This document shows positions 1-7,044 of a stretch of DNA of 21,469 bases, piece by piece. The stretch's first letter is position 1; every line of letters begins with the position of its first letter. Location of the stretch: contig NZ_DATGNO010000014.1 in NCBI RefSeq assembly GCF_035306705.1, forward strand, positions 1-21,469, written 5' to 3'. Made by a program: the position numbers and the translations under genes. The notes beneath the pieces are model-generated. The model saw only the letters and a list, made by a program, of their open reading frames with translations, made no database searches and was not told the origin of the DNA. This DNA is from Xanthomarina sp035306705 (GTDB taxonomy: Bacteria; Bacteroidota; Bacteroidia; Flavobacteriales; Flavobacteriaceae).

Positions 1-345
1 TTTTATCTTATTAGCAAACTATTATTGAAGTATTTCTTTGTTTTTTTTAACCATATGCCCCTAGCCACTTAATTTCAGCACGTTAAACATCGGCTTGTTT
101 TATGCCATCTGGCAAACGACCAGGATTATCGGCCACAGGGCAGGCATTTTGTACGTGGTTTATCCCGAAAAGATGGAAGTGTGCTCCCGGACCGATATAC
201 CGGAAAAAAAACATACATATATATAGGTGCGGATCAAACAGTCTATAAAAAGAAGTTCCAAACAAGTCCGAATCGGATCGCGAAGTCTCGATAGGGATGG
301 TTTCATTATTCATATATATAATATGGTAGAATTATCGAGCTATCA
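1..345. other. Intergenic region upstream of thrS with a GC-shifted block
   Basis: I can support no gene here. Roughly 85-305 is close to 45 percent G+C by counting, well above the surrounding sequence. It contains short inverted repeats such as TGCCA-TC-TGGCA at 103-114 and TCCGA-A-TCGGA around 266-276. The 10-mer CATATATATA occurs at 216-225, 311-320 and again at 396-405 just before the thrS start. A minus-strand frame of 76 codons crosses the block, but its codon use (CGG, CCG, GGG, TCG) is unlike the neighbouring genes and its product is not recognisable. The block lies upstream of the predicted thrS promoter, so it should not be part of the thrS leader. Confidence 0.5.
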
Positions 346-376
346 TTGTATGTAAATTTTTATACTATTATCTTTG
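346..376 (+). promoter_or_regulatory. Bacteroidetes-type promoter of thrS
   Basis: TTG at 346-348 and a perfect TAnnTTTG box (TATCTTTG) at 369-376 are separated by 20 nt, matching the Bacteroidetes -33/-7 consensus. Transcription would start near 381, giving a leader of about 25 nt before the ATG at 406. The TTG that an ORF finder may take as an upstream start codon is part of the -33 element. Confidence 0.75.
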
Positions 377-405
377 CACTCTTATTTTTAATATACATAT
401 ATATA

Positions 406-2343
406 ATGATACATATTACATTACCGGATGGTAGCATCAAGTCGTTCGAAAAAAACACGACAGTCATGGAAGTTGCCAAAAGCATTAGTGAGGGTTTTGC
501 CAGAAATGTTATTTCAGCTAAATTTAACGATACTGTTATTGAAACCACCACTCCACTAACCACCGATGGATCATTAATTCTATATACATGGAACGACAAC
601 GACGGCAAAAAAGCATTTTGGCATTCGTCTGCACACATATTGGCGCAAGCTATCGAAGAGTTGTATCCAAACGCCAAGCTTTGGGTTGGTCCTGCTATTG
701 AAAATGGATTTTATTACGACATAGATTTAGGAGACGACACAATTTCCGATAAAGACTTTAAGCGTATTGAAGATAAGATGCTAGAAATAGCTCGAGGAAA
801 GCACGAGTTTAGTATGCGTGAAGTTTCAAAATTAGAAGCGCTATCATATTATAGAGATAAGAACAATTACAAACTTGACCTTATAGGAAATCTAGAAGAT
901 GGCACAATCACGTTTTGCGATCATTCAACATTTACAGATTTATGTCGTGGTGGGCATATTCCTAATACAGGTATCGTTAAAGCTGTGAAAATATTAAGTG
1001 TTGCTGGTGCTTATTGGAAAGGCGATGAAAACAATAAACAATTAACCCGTATATATGGTATATCCTTTCCAAAACAGAAAGAACTTACCGAATATTTAGA
1101 ACTACTTGAAGAAGCTAAAAAAAGAGACCATAGAAAACTAGGTAAGGAATTGGAGTTATTTACTTTTTCACAAAAGGTAGGACAAGGACTTCCACTTTGG
1201 TTACCTAAAGGGGCTGCTTTACGCGAACGCCTAGAAAATTTTCTAAAAAAAGCTCAGAAGAAAGCTGGTTACGAAATGGTTGTAACCCCACATATTGGTC
1301 AAAAAGAGCTTTATGTTACATCTGGTCATTACGAAAAATATGGCGCAGATAGCTTTCAACCTATACTTACACCAAAGGAAGGTGAAGAGTTTTTATTAAA
1401 ACCAATGAACTGTCCACACCACTGCGAGATATATAACAGTAGTCAGTGGTCTTATAAAGATTTACCAAAACGTTTTGCAGAATTTGGGACTGTATATAGA
1501 TATGAACAAAGTGGCGAACTTCATGGATTAACACGCGTTAGAGGTTTTACTCAAGACGATGCGCATATATTCTGTACAGCTGACCAATTAGATAAAGAAT
1601 TTAAAGATGTCATTGATTTGGTGCTATATGTGTTTGGATCATTAGGATTTGAAAATTTCACAGCACAAGTATCTTTAAGAGATCCAGAGACTCCAGAAAA
1701 GTATATAGGTAGCCTAGAAAATTGGGAAAAAGCAGAACAGGCCATCATTAATGCCGCGAATGATAAAAAATTGGATTATGTGATAGAAACAGGCGAAGCT
1801 GCTTTTTACGGTCCAAAATTAGACTTTATGGTAAAAGATGCTCTTGGCAGACAATGGCAACTAGGAACTATTCAGGTTGATTACAACTTGCCAGAACGGT
1901 TTGAATTAACCTACAAAGGCAGTGACAATGAGCTTCATAGGCCAGTAATGATCCATCGTGCACCTTTTGGAAGTATGGAGCGATTTATTGCTATTTTATT
2001 GGAGCACACAGCAGGTAATTTCCCGCTTTGGTTGATACCAGATCAGGTTATAGTCCTATCAATTAGTGAAAAATATGAAAAATACGCGAAAAAAGTTTTT
2101 AATGTGTTAGAAAATAACGAAATTCGCGCCTTAATTGATAATAGAAATGAAACCATGGGGAAGAAAATTCGGGAAGCCGAAATGAAAAAGATTCCTTTTA
2201 TGGTTATTGTTGGTGAAAACGAAGAGCAAGAAGACATGATTTCAGTCCGTCAACATGGTGGTGAAGATCTTGGCATGGTTACTGTTCAATATTTAACCGA
2301 TATTATTAATTCAGAAATACAAAAAACATTAAAAACATTTTAA
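406..2343 (+). CDS. thrS: Threonine--tRNA ligase
   Basis: ThrRS charges tRNA-Thr with threonine in the cytoplasm and edits mischarged serine. The 645-residue product has the full domain order: TGS domain (about 1-60), editing domain with HSSAH at 73-77 and CRGGH at 180-184, class II catalytic core, and anticodon-binding domain (about 540-640). The three expected zinc ligands are present: C336 in MNCPHH, H387 in QDDAH and H517 in IHRAPFGS. Motif 2 (YRYEQSGELHGLTRVRGF) and motif 3 (HRAPFGSMERF) are intact. I chose the ATG at 406 rather than the in-frame TTG at 346, because the extra 20 codons are a hydrophobic string overlying the promoter and 645 residues is normal for the family. It is the first gene of an operon with infC, rpmI and rplT, a conserved bacterial arrangement. 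Confidence 0.97.
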   Translation: MIHITLPDGSIKSFEKNTTVMEVAKSISEGFARNVISAKFNDTVIETTTPLTTDGSLILYTWNDNDGKKAFWHSSAHILAQAIEELYPNAKLWVGPAIENGFYYDIDLGDDTISDKDFKRIEDKMLEIARGKHEFSMREVSKLEALSYYRDKNNYKLDLIGNLEDGTITFCDHSTFTDLCRGGHIPNTGIVKAVKILSVAGAYWKGDENNKQLTRIYGISFPKQKELTEYLELLEEAKKRDHRKLGKELELFTFSQKVGQGLPLWLPKGAALRERLENFLKKAQKKAGYEMVVTPHIGQKELYVTSGHYEKYGADSFQPILTPKEGEEFLLKPMNCPHHCEIYNSSQWSYKDLPKRFAEFGTVYRYEQSGELHGLTRVRGFTQDDAHIFCTADQLDKEFKDVIDLVLYVFGSLGFENFTAQVSLRDPETPEKYIGSLENWEKAEQAIINAANDKKLDYVIETGEAAFYGPKLDFMVKDALGRQWQLGTIQVDYNLPERFELTYKGSDNELHRPVMIHRAPFGSMERFIAILLEHTAGNFPLWLIPDQVIVLSISEKYEKYAKKVFNVLENNEIRALIDNRNETMGKKIREAEMKKIPFMVIVGENEEQEDMISVRQHGGEDLGMVTVQYLTDIINSEIQKTLKTF

Positions 2344-2374
2344 AAATAATAAGTTTAATTAAAAATATAAGGCC

Positions 2375-2929
2375 ATAGCAATACGTAGAAGAAAACAAGT
2401 TTCGAGACGAGTAAGTCAAGAAGATCAGCACAGAATTAATTCTAAAATTAGGTCTGAAAATGTGCGCTTAGTAGGTGACAATATCGTAGTTGGTGTTTAT
2501 CCAACTAAGGAAGCACTTGCCATGGCAGACGAACAAGGTTTAGATTTAGTAGAAATTTCGCCTAAAGCAGATCCTCCTGTTTGTAAAGTTATGGATTATA
2601 AAAAGTTTCTTTATGAGCAAAAGAAACGAGAAAAAGTTTTAAAATCTAAAGCTAGTAAAGTTGTAGTTAAAGAAATTCGATTTGGTCCACAAACCGATGA
2701 TCATGACTATGAGTTTAAAAAGAAACATGCCGAAAAGTTTTTAAAAGAAGGTGCGAAGCTAAAAGCTTTTGTATTCTTTAAAGGACGTTCGATTGTTTTT
2801 AAAGAACAGGGACAAATACTCTTACTTAGATTAGCTCAAGATTTAGAAGAATTAGGTAAAGTAGAACAAATGCCTAAATTGGAAGGTAAACGTATGACTA
2901 TGTTTATCGCTCCAAAAAAATCAAAATAA
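2375..2929 (+). CDS. infC: Translation initiation factor IF-3 with a probable AUA start codon
   Basis: IF-3 binds the 30S subunit, prevents premature 50S joining and discriminates against non-canonical start codons and initiator tRNAs. The reading frame is clearly IF-3: NSKIR followed by VRLVGDN, the LVEISPKADPPVCKVMDYKKFLYEQ linker region (residues in two blocks), KEIRFGPQT, and a C-terminal MPKLEGKRMTMFIAPK segment. No ATG lies in the proper N-terminal part. Reading back, the frame gives (I/M)AIRRRKQ from an ATA at 2375-2377, and an in-frame TAA sits at 2360-2362, so only ATA (2375 or 2381) or the internal GTG at 2462 could start. The GTG would remove the conserved N-terminal 29 residues. 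From ATA the product is 184 residues, normal for the family. Rare start codons in infC are known (AUU in E. coli) and allow IF-3 to repress its own synthesis. thrS ends 31 nt upstream. Confidence 0.9.
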   Translation: MAIRRRKQVSRRVSQEDQHRINSKIRSENVRLVGDNIVVGVYPTKEALAMADEQGLDLVEISPKADPPVCKVMDYKKFLYEQKKREKVLKSKASKVVVKEIRFGPQTDDHDYEFKKKHAEKFLKEGAKLKAFVFFKGRSIVFKEQGQILLLRLAQDLEELGKVEQMPKLEGKRMTMFIAPKKSK

Positions 2930-2983
2930 TTCCTGATTTTCAGGTTGAAAATAATAAGTGAAATAATAAACTAGGAGAACAAG

Positions 2984-3181
2984 ATGCCTAAAATGAAAAC
3001 CAAATCTAGTGCCAAAAAACGTTTTAAATTAACAGGTACTGGTAAGATTAAAAGAAAACACGCTTTTAAGAGTCATATCTTAACAAAGAAATCTAAAAAG
3101 CGTAAACTCGCTTTGACCAAAATGACATTAGTTCATAAGGCAGACGAGAACAATGTTAAAATCATGTTACGTTTAAAGTAA
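2984..3181 (+). CDS. rpmI: 50S ribosomal protein L35
   Basis: L35 is a small, strongly basic protein of the large ribosomal subunit. The 65-residue product begins MPKMKTKSSAKKRFKLTGTG and is rich in lysine and arginine throughout, with the usual KRKHAF and KRKLA segments, so both length and sequence fit the family. It sits between infC and rplT, the conserved order. The ATG at 2984 is preceded by AGGAG at 2973-2977 with a 6-nt spacing, a clear Shine-Dalgarno-like sequence that most other genes in the window lack. A short hairpin (CCTGA-TTT-TCAGG, 2932-2944) lies between infC and this gene. It probably has no promoter of its own and is read from thrS. Confidence 0.97.
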   Translation: MPKMKTKSSAKKRFKLTGTGKIKRKHAFKSHILTKKSKKRKLALTKMTLVHKADENNVKIMLRLK

Positions 3182-3325
3182 TACGGTTTTAACCGGTTAA
3201 AATAAATTATAAACCCTGGAGTTAGGCTCAATGATTAACGATTGCAAATTGATTAGTTTTGATTTGCGATGTTAAAAAAACAAAGTGTCGATTATCGACC
3301 GCCTACTACAAAAAACAATTAAATT
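3182..3325 (+). promoter_or_regulatory. Structured spacer, candidate L20 autoregulatory leader
   Basis: The 144-nt gap between rpmI and rplT is long for this operon and contains three inverted repeats: a perfect 16-nt palindrome TTTTAACCGGTTAAAA at 3187-3202; a 9-bp stem ATTGCAAAT (3241-3249) with ATTTGCGAT (3262-3270), including one G-U pair; and GTCGAT-T-ATCGAC at 3287-3299. None is followed by a U-tract on the + strand, so they do not look like terminators. L20 represses its own operon by binding leader structures in several phyla (established knowledge). That this spacer does so here is inference. Confidence 0.4.
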
Positions 3326-3670
3326 ATGCCAAGATCAGTAAATTCTGTAGCCAAAAGAGCCAGAAGAAAAAAGGTGCTTAAACAAGCAAAAGGTTACTTC
3401 GGACGTCGTAAAAACGTTTGGACAGTAGCAAAAAACGCGGTTGATAAAGCGATGCTATACTCGTATAGAGACCGTAGAAACAAAAAGAGAACATTCCGTG
3501 CTTTATGGATTACGCGTATTAACGCAGGAGCCAGAGAACATGGATTATCTTATTCTCAATTTATAGGGAAATTAAAAGCTAATGAAATTGAATTAAACCG
3601 TAAGGTTTTAGCAGATTTAGCTATGAATCACCCTGAGGCTTTTAAAGCTGTAATAGAGAAAGTAAAATAA
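3326..3670 (+). CDS. rplT: 50S ribosomal protein L20
   Basis: L20 is an early-assembly protein of the 50S subunit and a translational repressor of its own operon in bacteria where this has been studied. The 114-residue product starts MPRSVNSVAKRARRKKVLKQ, then GYFGRRKNVWTVAKNAVDKA and the conserved RDRRNKKRTFRALWI core, ending in the globular domain with LAMNHPEAF. Length and sequence match the family throughout. It is the last gene of the thrS operon: a small hairpin GGCG-TTT-CGCC (3671-3681) abuts its stop codon, and a strong terminator follows at 3706-3739. Confidence 0.98.
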   Translation: MPRSVNSVAKRARRKKVLKQAKGYFGRRKNVWTVAKNAVDKAMLYSYRDRRNKKRTFRALWITRINAGAREHGLSYSQFIGKLKANEIELNRKVLADLAMNHPEAFKAVIEKVK

Positions 3671-3705
3671 GGCGTTTCGCCTATTGTATAACATATTTCA
3701 CTTAT

Positions 3706-3739
3706 AAAAAAACCGATTCTTTTGAATCGGTTTTTTTTT
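3706..3739 (+). terminator. Rho-independent terminator of the thrS-infC-rpmI-rplT operon
   Basis: CCGATTC (3713-3719), loop TTTT, GAATCGG (3724-3730), followed by nine T residues at 3731-3739. The A-tract at 3706-3712 extends the stem and could make it weakly functional on the other strand too. Confidence 0.92.
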
Positions 3740-4190
3740 GTCCTATTTCCTCTTACTTTCAAGACGATGTTTCAACAAGCATAATAAAAAAAACACGTCC
3801 TATAATTAATCCATTCAATTACGGTTCCTCATAGATGCAAAAACGAAAGCAATCAAATTTATAATCTGAAAACAAAAACAGCGATTCCTTAATTGGAATC
3901 GCTGTGCTTTAGTTTTAATTAAATCCCTACATCTAATTAATTTAAATACCACAACTTCATGTTGTAGTCGTCTTAATAGCTTACTAGTTTCAAATTTAGT
4001 GTTTATATTAGAAGACAAATAAAAAGTGTTTTGAAATGCATTTCTTTGTATGTAAAAAGCCAATGTAGTGTTCTAATCCTGTTCTCTTCAATTTAAAAAA
4101 TTGAAAAAGTAAGAATCTAAATTCCTTTGAACAATAAAAATAGGGACACCAACAAAGGGGAAAACTGTTTTCAACTCCTTCTAAATTACT
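3740..4190. other. Non-coding stretch downstream of the ribosomal operon
   Basis: No supported gene. Short minus-strand frames (3815-4063 and part of 4008-4232) have no recognisable products and overlap the minus-strand terminator or trail a pseudogene. The most likely reading is the decayed 3' flank of the minus-strand pseudogene at 4191-4530. The only clear element is the terminator at 3865-3905. Confidence 0.5.
3865..3905 (-). terminator. Rho-independent terminator reading on the minus strand
   Basis: On the minus strand an 11-bp perfect stem, ACAGCGATTCC with GGAATCGCTGT (plus-strand arms 3878-3888 and 3895-3905, loop TTAATT), is followed by a T-rich run TTTTTGTTTT. No intact minus-strand gene lies immediately upstream, so it is probably the surviving terminator of the pseudogene at 4191-4530. 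Confidence 0.8.
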
Positions 4191-4530
4191 ATTATTATTA
4201 CTTTTACCACTCTCTAATAAGTCCTTCCTCATTTACTTGTACTTATTGGCATGCAATTGGTTTAAACGCAACCTCCCATTTAAACTCATAAACCGTAATT
4301 TTAGATTCTTGTGCATTTGGTAAACTATAAGAAACTCTTTCATTTTTTGGATTTGAGTAAATACTTATATTGTTTTACGTAATTACTTCCTCAACCAATA
4401 ACGTGTCTTTCACATGAACCACAATATATACACGTTTACTTTCACAACCATTATCATTGCTACTAGACATACAAAATGATATTGAACCAACTGAAGTATC
4501 TGGTATTGGAGCTAATGTTTTGTGCCTTCG
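4191..4530 (-). pseudogene. Decayed 3' end of a type IX secretion substrate (C-terminal sorting domain remnant)
   Basis: Reading the minus strand from 4530, one frame gives APIPDTSVGSISFCMSSS, then NGCESKRVYIVVHVKDTLLV, then EEVIT, a TAA stop (4375-4377), and NNISIYSNPKNERVSYSLPN with QESKITVY. A switch of one base near 4285-4287 then gives SLNGRLRLNQLHANKYK, a TAA at 4233-4235, and RKDLLESG. This follows the T9SS type A sorting domain and its preceding Ig-like segment (pattern SIYPNP...ITVYxLNGxLxLNQ...LxDLxxG), which directs secretion across the outer membrane in Bacteroidetes. Visible lesions are CAA-to-TAA nonsense (T-stop-NN for TQNN), one extra G, an S for the usual P in YPNP, and loss of the 5' part (TAG at 4531-4533, nothing recognisable beyond). 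The domain assignment is from pattern memory; the disruptions are seen directly. Confidence 0.75.
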
Positions 4531-4589
4531 CTAAATTAAGGCTTATAAAAACCAATAAAAAAAGTGGGTTTATGTTTTATAACGAATAG

Positions 4590-4623
4590 ATTTAGTTTGG
4601 TTTACTAAGACTCAAAACTAAAT
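4590..4623. repeat. Inverted repeat downstream of the LytTR regulator
   Basis: ATTTAGTTT (4590-4598) and AAACTAAAT (4615-4623) form a 9-bp AT-rich stem with a 16-nt loop, 59 nt beyond the regulator's stop codon. It might help end that transcript, but no U-tract follows, so I do not call it a terminator. Confidence 0.35.
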
Positions 4624-4681
4624 TTTAATCTCTGAAATGCAATAATAACGATTAAAGCACAGGGTTTTATTTGTCTAAGGA

Positions 4682-5350
4682 CTACTTAAAGGATTTGGAA
4701 AAAGTTCGGGATAAGGGTATTTCTACACCATTTATAACTACTGAAATTGAAGTAACACGTTCTACTTTATTTGTATTAACCAGATAAGAGCGATGTGTTT
4801 GTTTAAATAAGTCTGAAGGGAGTTGCTCGGAAATGGTATTCAAAGCCTGACGAATGGTATATTTTTTTGATTTTGTATGGATATTGCTATAATTGCCATC
4901 AGCCGAAATATACTTAATCTCATTATAATTTAAATTAATTATATCATAACCGTCTTTAAACTGAAAGGTTTGCACTTGTTTTTTATGAATGGCTAAACTA
5001 ATAGAAGCCAGCAAATCTACTTTCTTTATGGGTTTGGTTAAATAAGCATCCGGGTTAGTTTTTAAGGCTTCATCCATTAAAGCAAAATCGTATTGTCCTG
5101 TGATAAAAATAACCGATGCATTGTCGTTTTTAGCCTTGGAAAGTTCTATCCCAGTATTTTTTCCATTTAGATTAATATCCATTAAAATAATGTCTGGCTT
5201 AAAACCATGCATTTCTTGTAGAGCAGTTTCTTTATCGTTGGCTATTTTTAAGTTTTTAAAATATTCTTCCTGTAAAAGTTCAGAAATATATTCCGCTATA
5301 ATGACTTCATCTTCTACTATAAGTATTTTGATTAATTGTTGGTTATTCAT
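4682..5350 (-). CDS. LytTR-family response regulator
   Basis: This is a two-component response regulator. The 222-residue product has an N-terminal receiver domain (about 7-125) with acidic residues E13/D14, phospho-acceptor D58 in ILMDINLNG, T84 and K106 in YLTKP, followed by a LytTR DNA-binding domain (about 128-222) with the typical ISADGNYSNIHT and FKQTHRSYLVN segments. LytTR proteins bind short direct repeats in promoters. Its ATG (5348-5350) lies inside the end of the upstream kinase gene (8-nt overlap, GATGAATAA), so the two are translationally coupled and almost certainly a cognate pair. An in-frame TTG at 5368 would add six residues but is a poorer start. No regulon is evident from the window. 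Confidence 0.93.
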   Translation of the reverse strand: MNNQQLIKILIVEDEVIIAEYISELLQEEYFKNLKIANDKETALQEMHGFKPDIILMDINLNGKNTGIELSKAKNDNASVIFITGQYDFALMDEALKTNPDAYLTKPIKKVDLLASISLAIHKKQVQTFQFKDGYDIINLNYNEIKYISADGNYSNIHTKSKKYTIRQALNTISEQLPSDLFKQTHRSYLVNTNKVERVTSISVVINGVEIPLSRTFSKSFK

Positions 5351-7043
5351 CGCTAAATTCCTTTTCAAATGAAAATGAAAACCCCCTTTCAGTTTCTATT
5401 TTATAGTTAATTTTTAATTGACGACAGAGTTTATCAATCAGTTTAGGTTCTATTAATTTATTAGTCACTAATTTTCCATTATCAGAATAATTGAAATATA
5501 GGAGCTTTCCCGTATGACTTAACTCAAAATTAATTTCTTTACGCTCTAGATCTTCAAAAGCATACTTTACCGAATTGATGCAGAGTTCTGTTAATAATAG
5601 CCCTAAATACATGGCATAATCCGTGGGTATTTCTATAGAAGCTATCTTAAAGTTGGTGTAAATATCATTTTCCTTAAACACATCAAAAAAACCAATCCTA
5701 ACATCATTCAAATAATTGAATGCATCTACCTTATTTTTGTCATTATTTTTATATAAATGCTTGTGCAAAGTGGATATCGCTTCTACTTTGGTCAAAATGT
5801 TTTTAAGATAAAAACTGTTTTGATCGGACATTTTTTTCATTTGATCTGAAATAAGAATCACCACCAATTGCAAATTATTGTTAATACGATGGTTGGCTTC
5901 ACTTAATAGAAACTCGTTTTCCTGTGATAATAACTGGAGTTTTTTATTGCTTTGTCTTGTTCTCCTTAGAAAAAAGGCAATCAATATGGCCACAACAATA
6001 GCAAAAACAAACAATGCAATACTCACATCAAGATTTATTTTATTGGAGGCTAAAGCTTTGTTTTGGTTTTCAATTTTAAGGTTATTGATTTTAATTTGGT
6101 TATCCTTTTCTGCCAGTTTATATTTTTCTTCAAGTTCAAACAAGTATTCACTATGTTCCTTTTGATAATATTTGTCAGTAAGATCCAATCTAATCTTTAA
6201 ATACTGATAGGCCTTATTTATATTCCCTAATTCTTCATGAATATTACGGATATTATCTGTAAATAAAATTTCATTAAAAAGTAAATTGTTCCTTTTGGCA
6301 AATTCTAAGGCATTTAAACTTTCGTTCAATGCCTTTTTGAATTGTTTATCCTTAATTAAAACCCTGGTGTAATTAATATAAGCATCGGCTTGATGCTGAA
6401 TTAAGTTGTTGGTTTTGGAATATTCAATCAATTCCTGTAGATACTCTAAAGCTTTATTATACTGATTTCTCTCTTCATAAGCACCAGAAATTTCGAGGGT
6501 GGAATAAAAAATATTATCCTTGTCATTGGCTGCTTTTGAAAGTTTCAAAGACTTTTCCGCATACATGAGTGTGGAATCTGGATTGTAGAAATACTCCGTA
6601 AAGAGAGCTGCTTTTCTATTATAAAATCTTGCTAGGTTTTTGTCGTCAATTGGATGGTCTTTTAATATCTCATCTGCCTTTTCAAGTTGATCAAGAGCCT
6701 CATCAAACAACGTTCTTTTTCTATAGAACTCGGCCATTTTTACGTGGTAAAGAAAATCTAATTGAGGGTTTTTAGTGCGTTTAATTTGTTCAAAAGCTCT
6801 CGCGTAATATTCACTAGCTCGGCTGTAGTCTAACTGTAACTTATAAACTTCAGCTAAACCTAGAAGCAAATGAACGCTTTGTTCGGTATTTTTTGGTTCA
6901 ATTAAATGTTTATTATAATAAGAAGTAGCAATATTTAATCGGTTTTCATTTATTAAATTTTGCCCAAAATCAACAATTGAATCACTTTGGGAAAACACTA
7001 CTTTAAACATAAAAAACGATAACCAGAACAATAAACACCTCAT
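5343..7043 (-). CDS. TPR-containing sensor histidine kinase (HisKA_2 type)
   Basis: This is an inner-membrane sensor kinase expected to phosphorylate the adjacent LytTR regulator. From the ATG at 7043 it has 566 residues: a signal peptide (MRCLLFWLSFFMFKVVFS), a periplasmic region of tetratricopeptide-like helical repeats (about 30-280), a coiled-coil stretch (about 300-335), one membrane segment (about 338-360), then the HisKA_2 motif SEANHRINNNLQLV with phospho-acceptor H385 and a compact ATPase domain with N490 in TELCINSVKYAF, DNG at 521-523 and a final RGFSFSF glycine box. The start is set by the signal peptide and by lying 1 nt after the upstream gene's stop; the longer frame to 7088 adds 15 residues inside that gene. 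The signal that TPR kinases of this kind perceive is unknown. Confidence 0.92.
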   Translation of the reverse strand: MRCLLFWLSFFMFKVVFSQSDSIVDFGQNLINENRLNIATSYYNKHLIEPKNTEQSVHLLLGLAEVYKLQLDYSRASEYYARAFEQIKRTKNPQLDFLYHVKMAEFYRKRTLFDEALDQLEKADEILKDHPIDDKNLARFYNRKAALFTEYFYNPDSTLMYAEKSLKLSKAANDKDNIFYSTLEISGAYEERNQYNKALEYLQELIEYSKTNNLIQHQADAYINYTRVLIKDKQFKKALNESLNALEFAKRNNLLFNEILFTDNIRNIHEELGNINKAYQYLKIRLDLTDKYYQKEHSEYLFELEEKYKLAEKDNQIKINNLKIENQNKALASNKINLDVSIALFVFAIVVAILIAFFLRRTRQSNKKLQLLSQENEFLLSEANHRINNNLQLVVILISDQMKKMSDQNSFYLKNILTKVEAISTLHKHLYKNNDKNKVDAFNYLNDVRIGFFDVFKENDIYTNFKIASIEIPTDYAMYLGLLLTELCINSVKYAFEDLERKEINFELSHTGKLLYFNYSDNGKLVTNKLIEPKLIDKLCRQLKINYKIETERGFSFSFEKEFSDE

Positions 7044-7044
7044 A

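Noticed and set aside
83..313. 76-codon minus-strand frame
   Set aside because: No recognisable family, atypical codon use, no promoter or signal. It is kept only as part of the unexplained GC-shifted block.
346..405. TTG-initiated N-terminal extension of thrS
   Set aside because: The extra 20 codons overlie the -33 and -7 elements and encode a hydrophobic string foreign to ThrRS; the ATG at 406 gives the normal TGS domain.
3241..3270. 9-bp stem as a terminator of rpmI
   Set aside because: It is followed by an A-run, not a T-run, on the coding strand, and rplT needs read-through from upstream.
3815..4063. 82-codon minus-strand frame as a gene
   Set aside because: It runs straight through a strong minus-strand terminator and has no recognisable product.
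4008..4232. 74-codon minus-strand frame as a gene
   Set aside because: Its first residues (RKDLLESG) continue the sorting-domain remnant and the rest is featureless, so it is the tail of the pseudogene.
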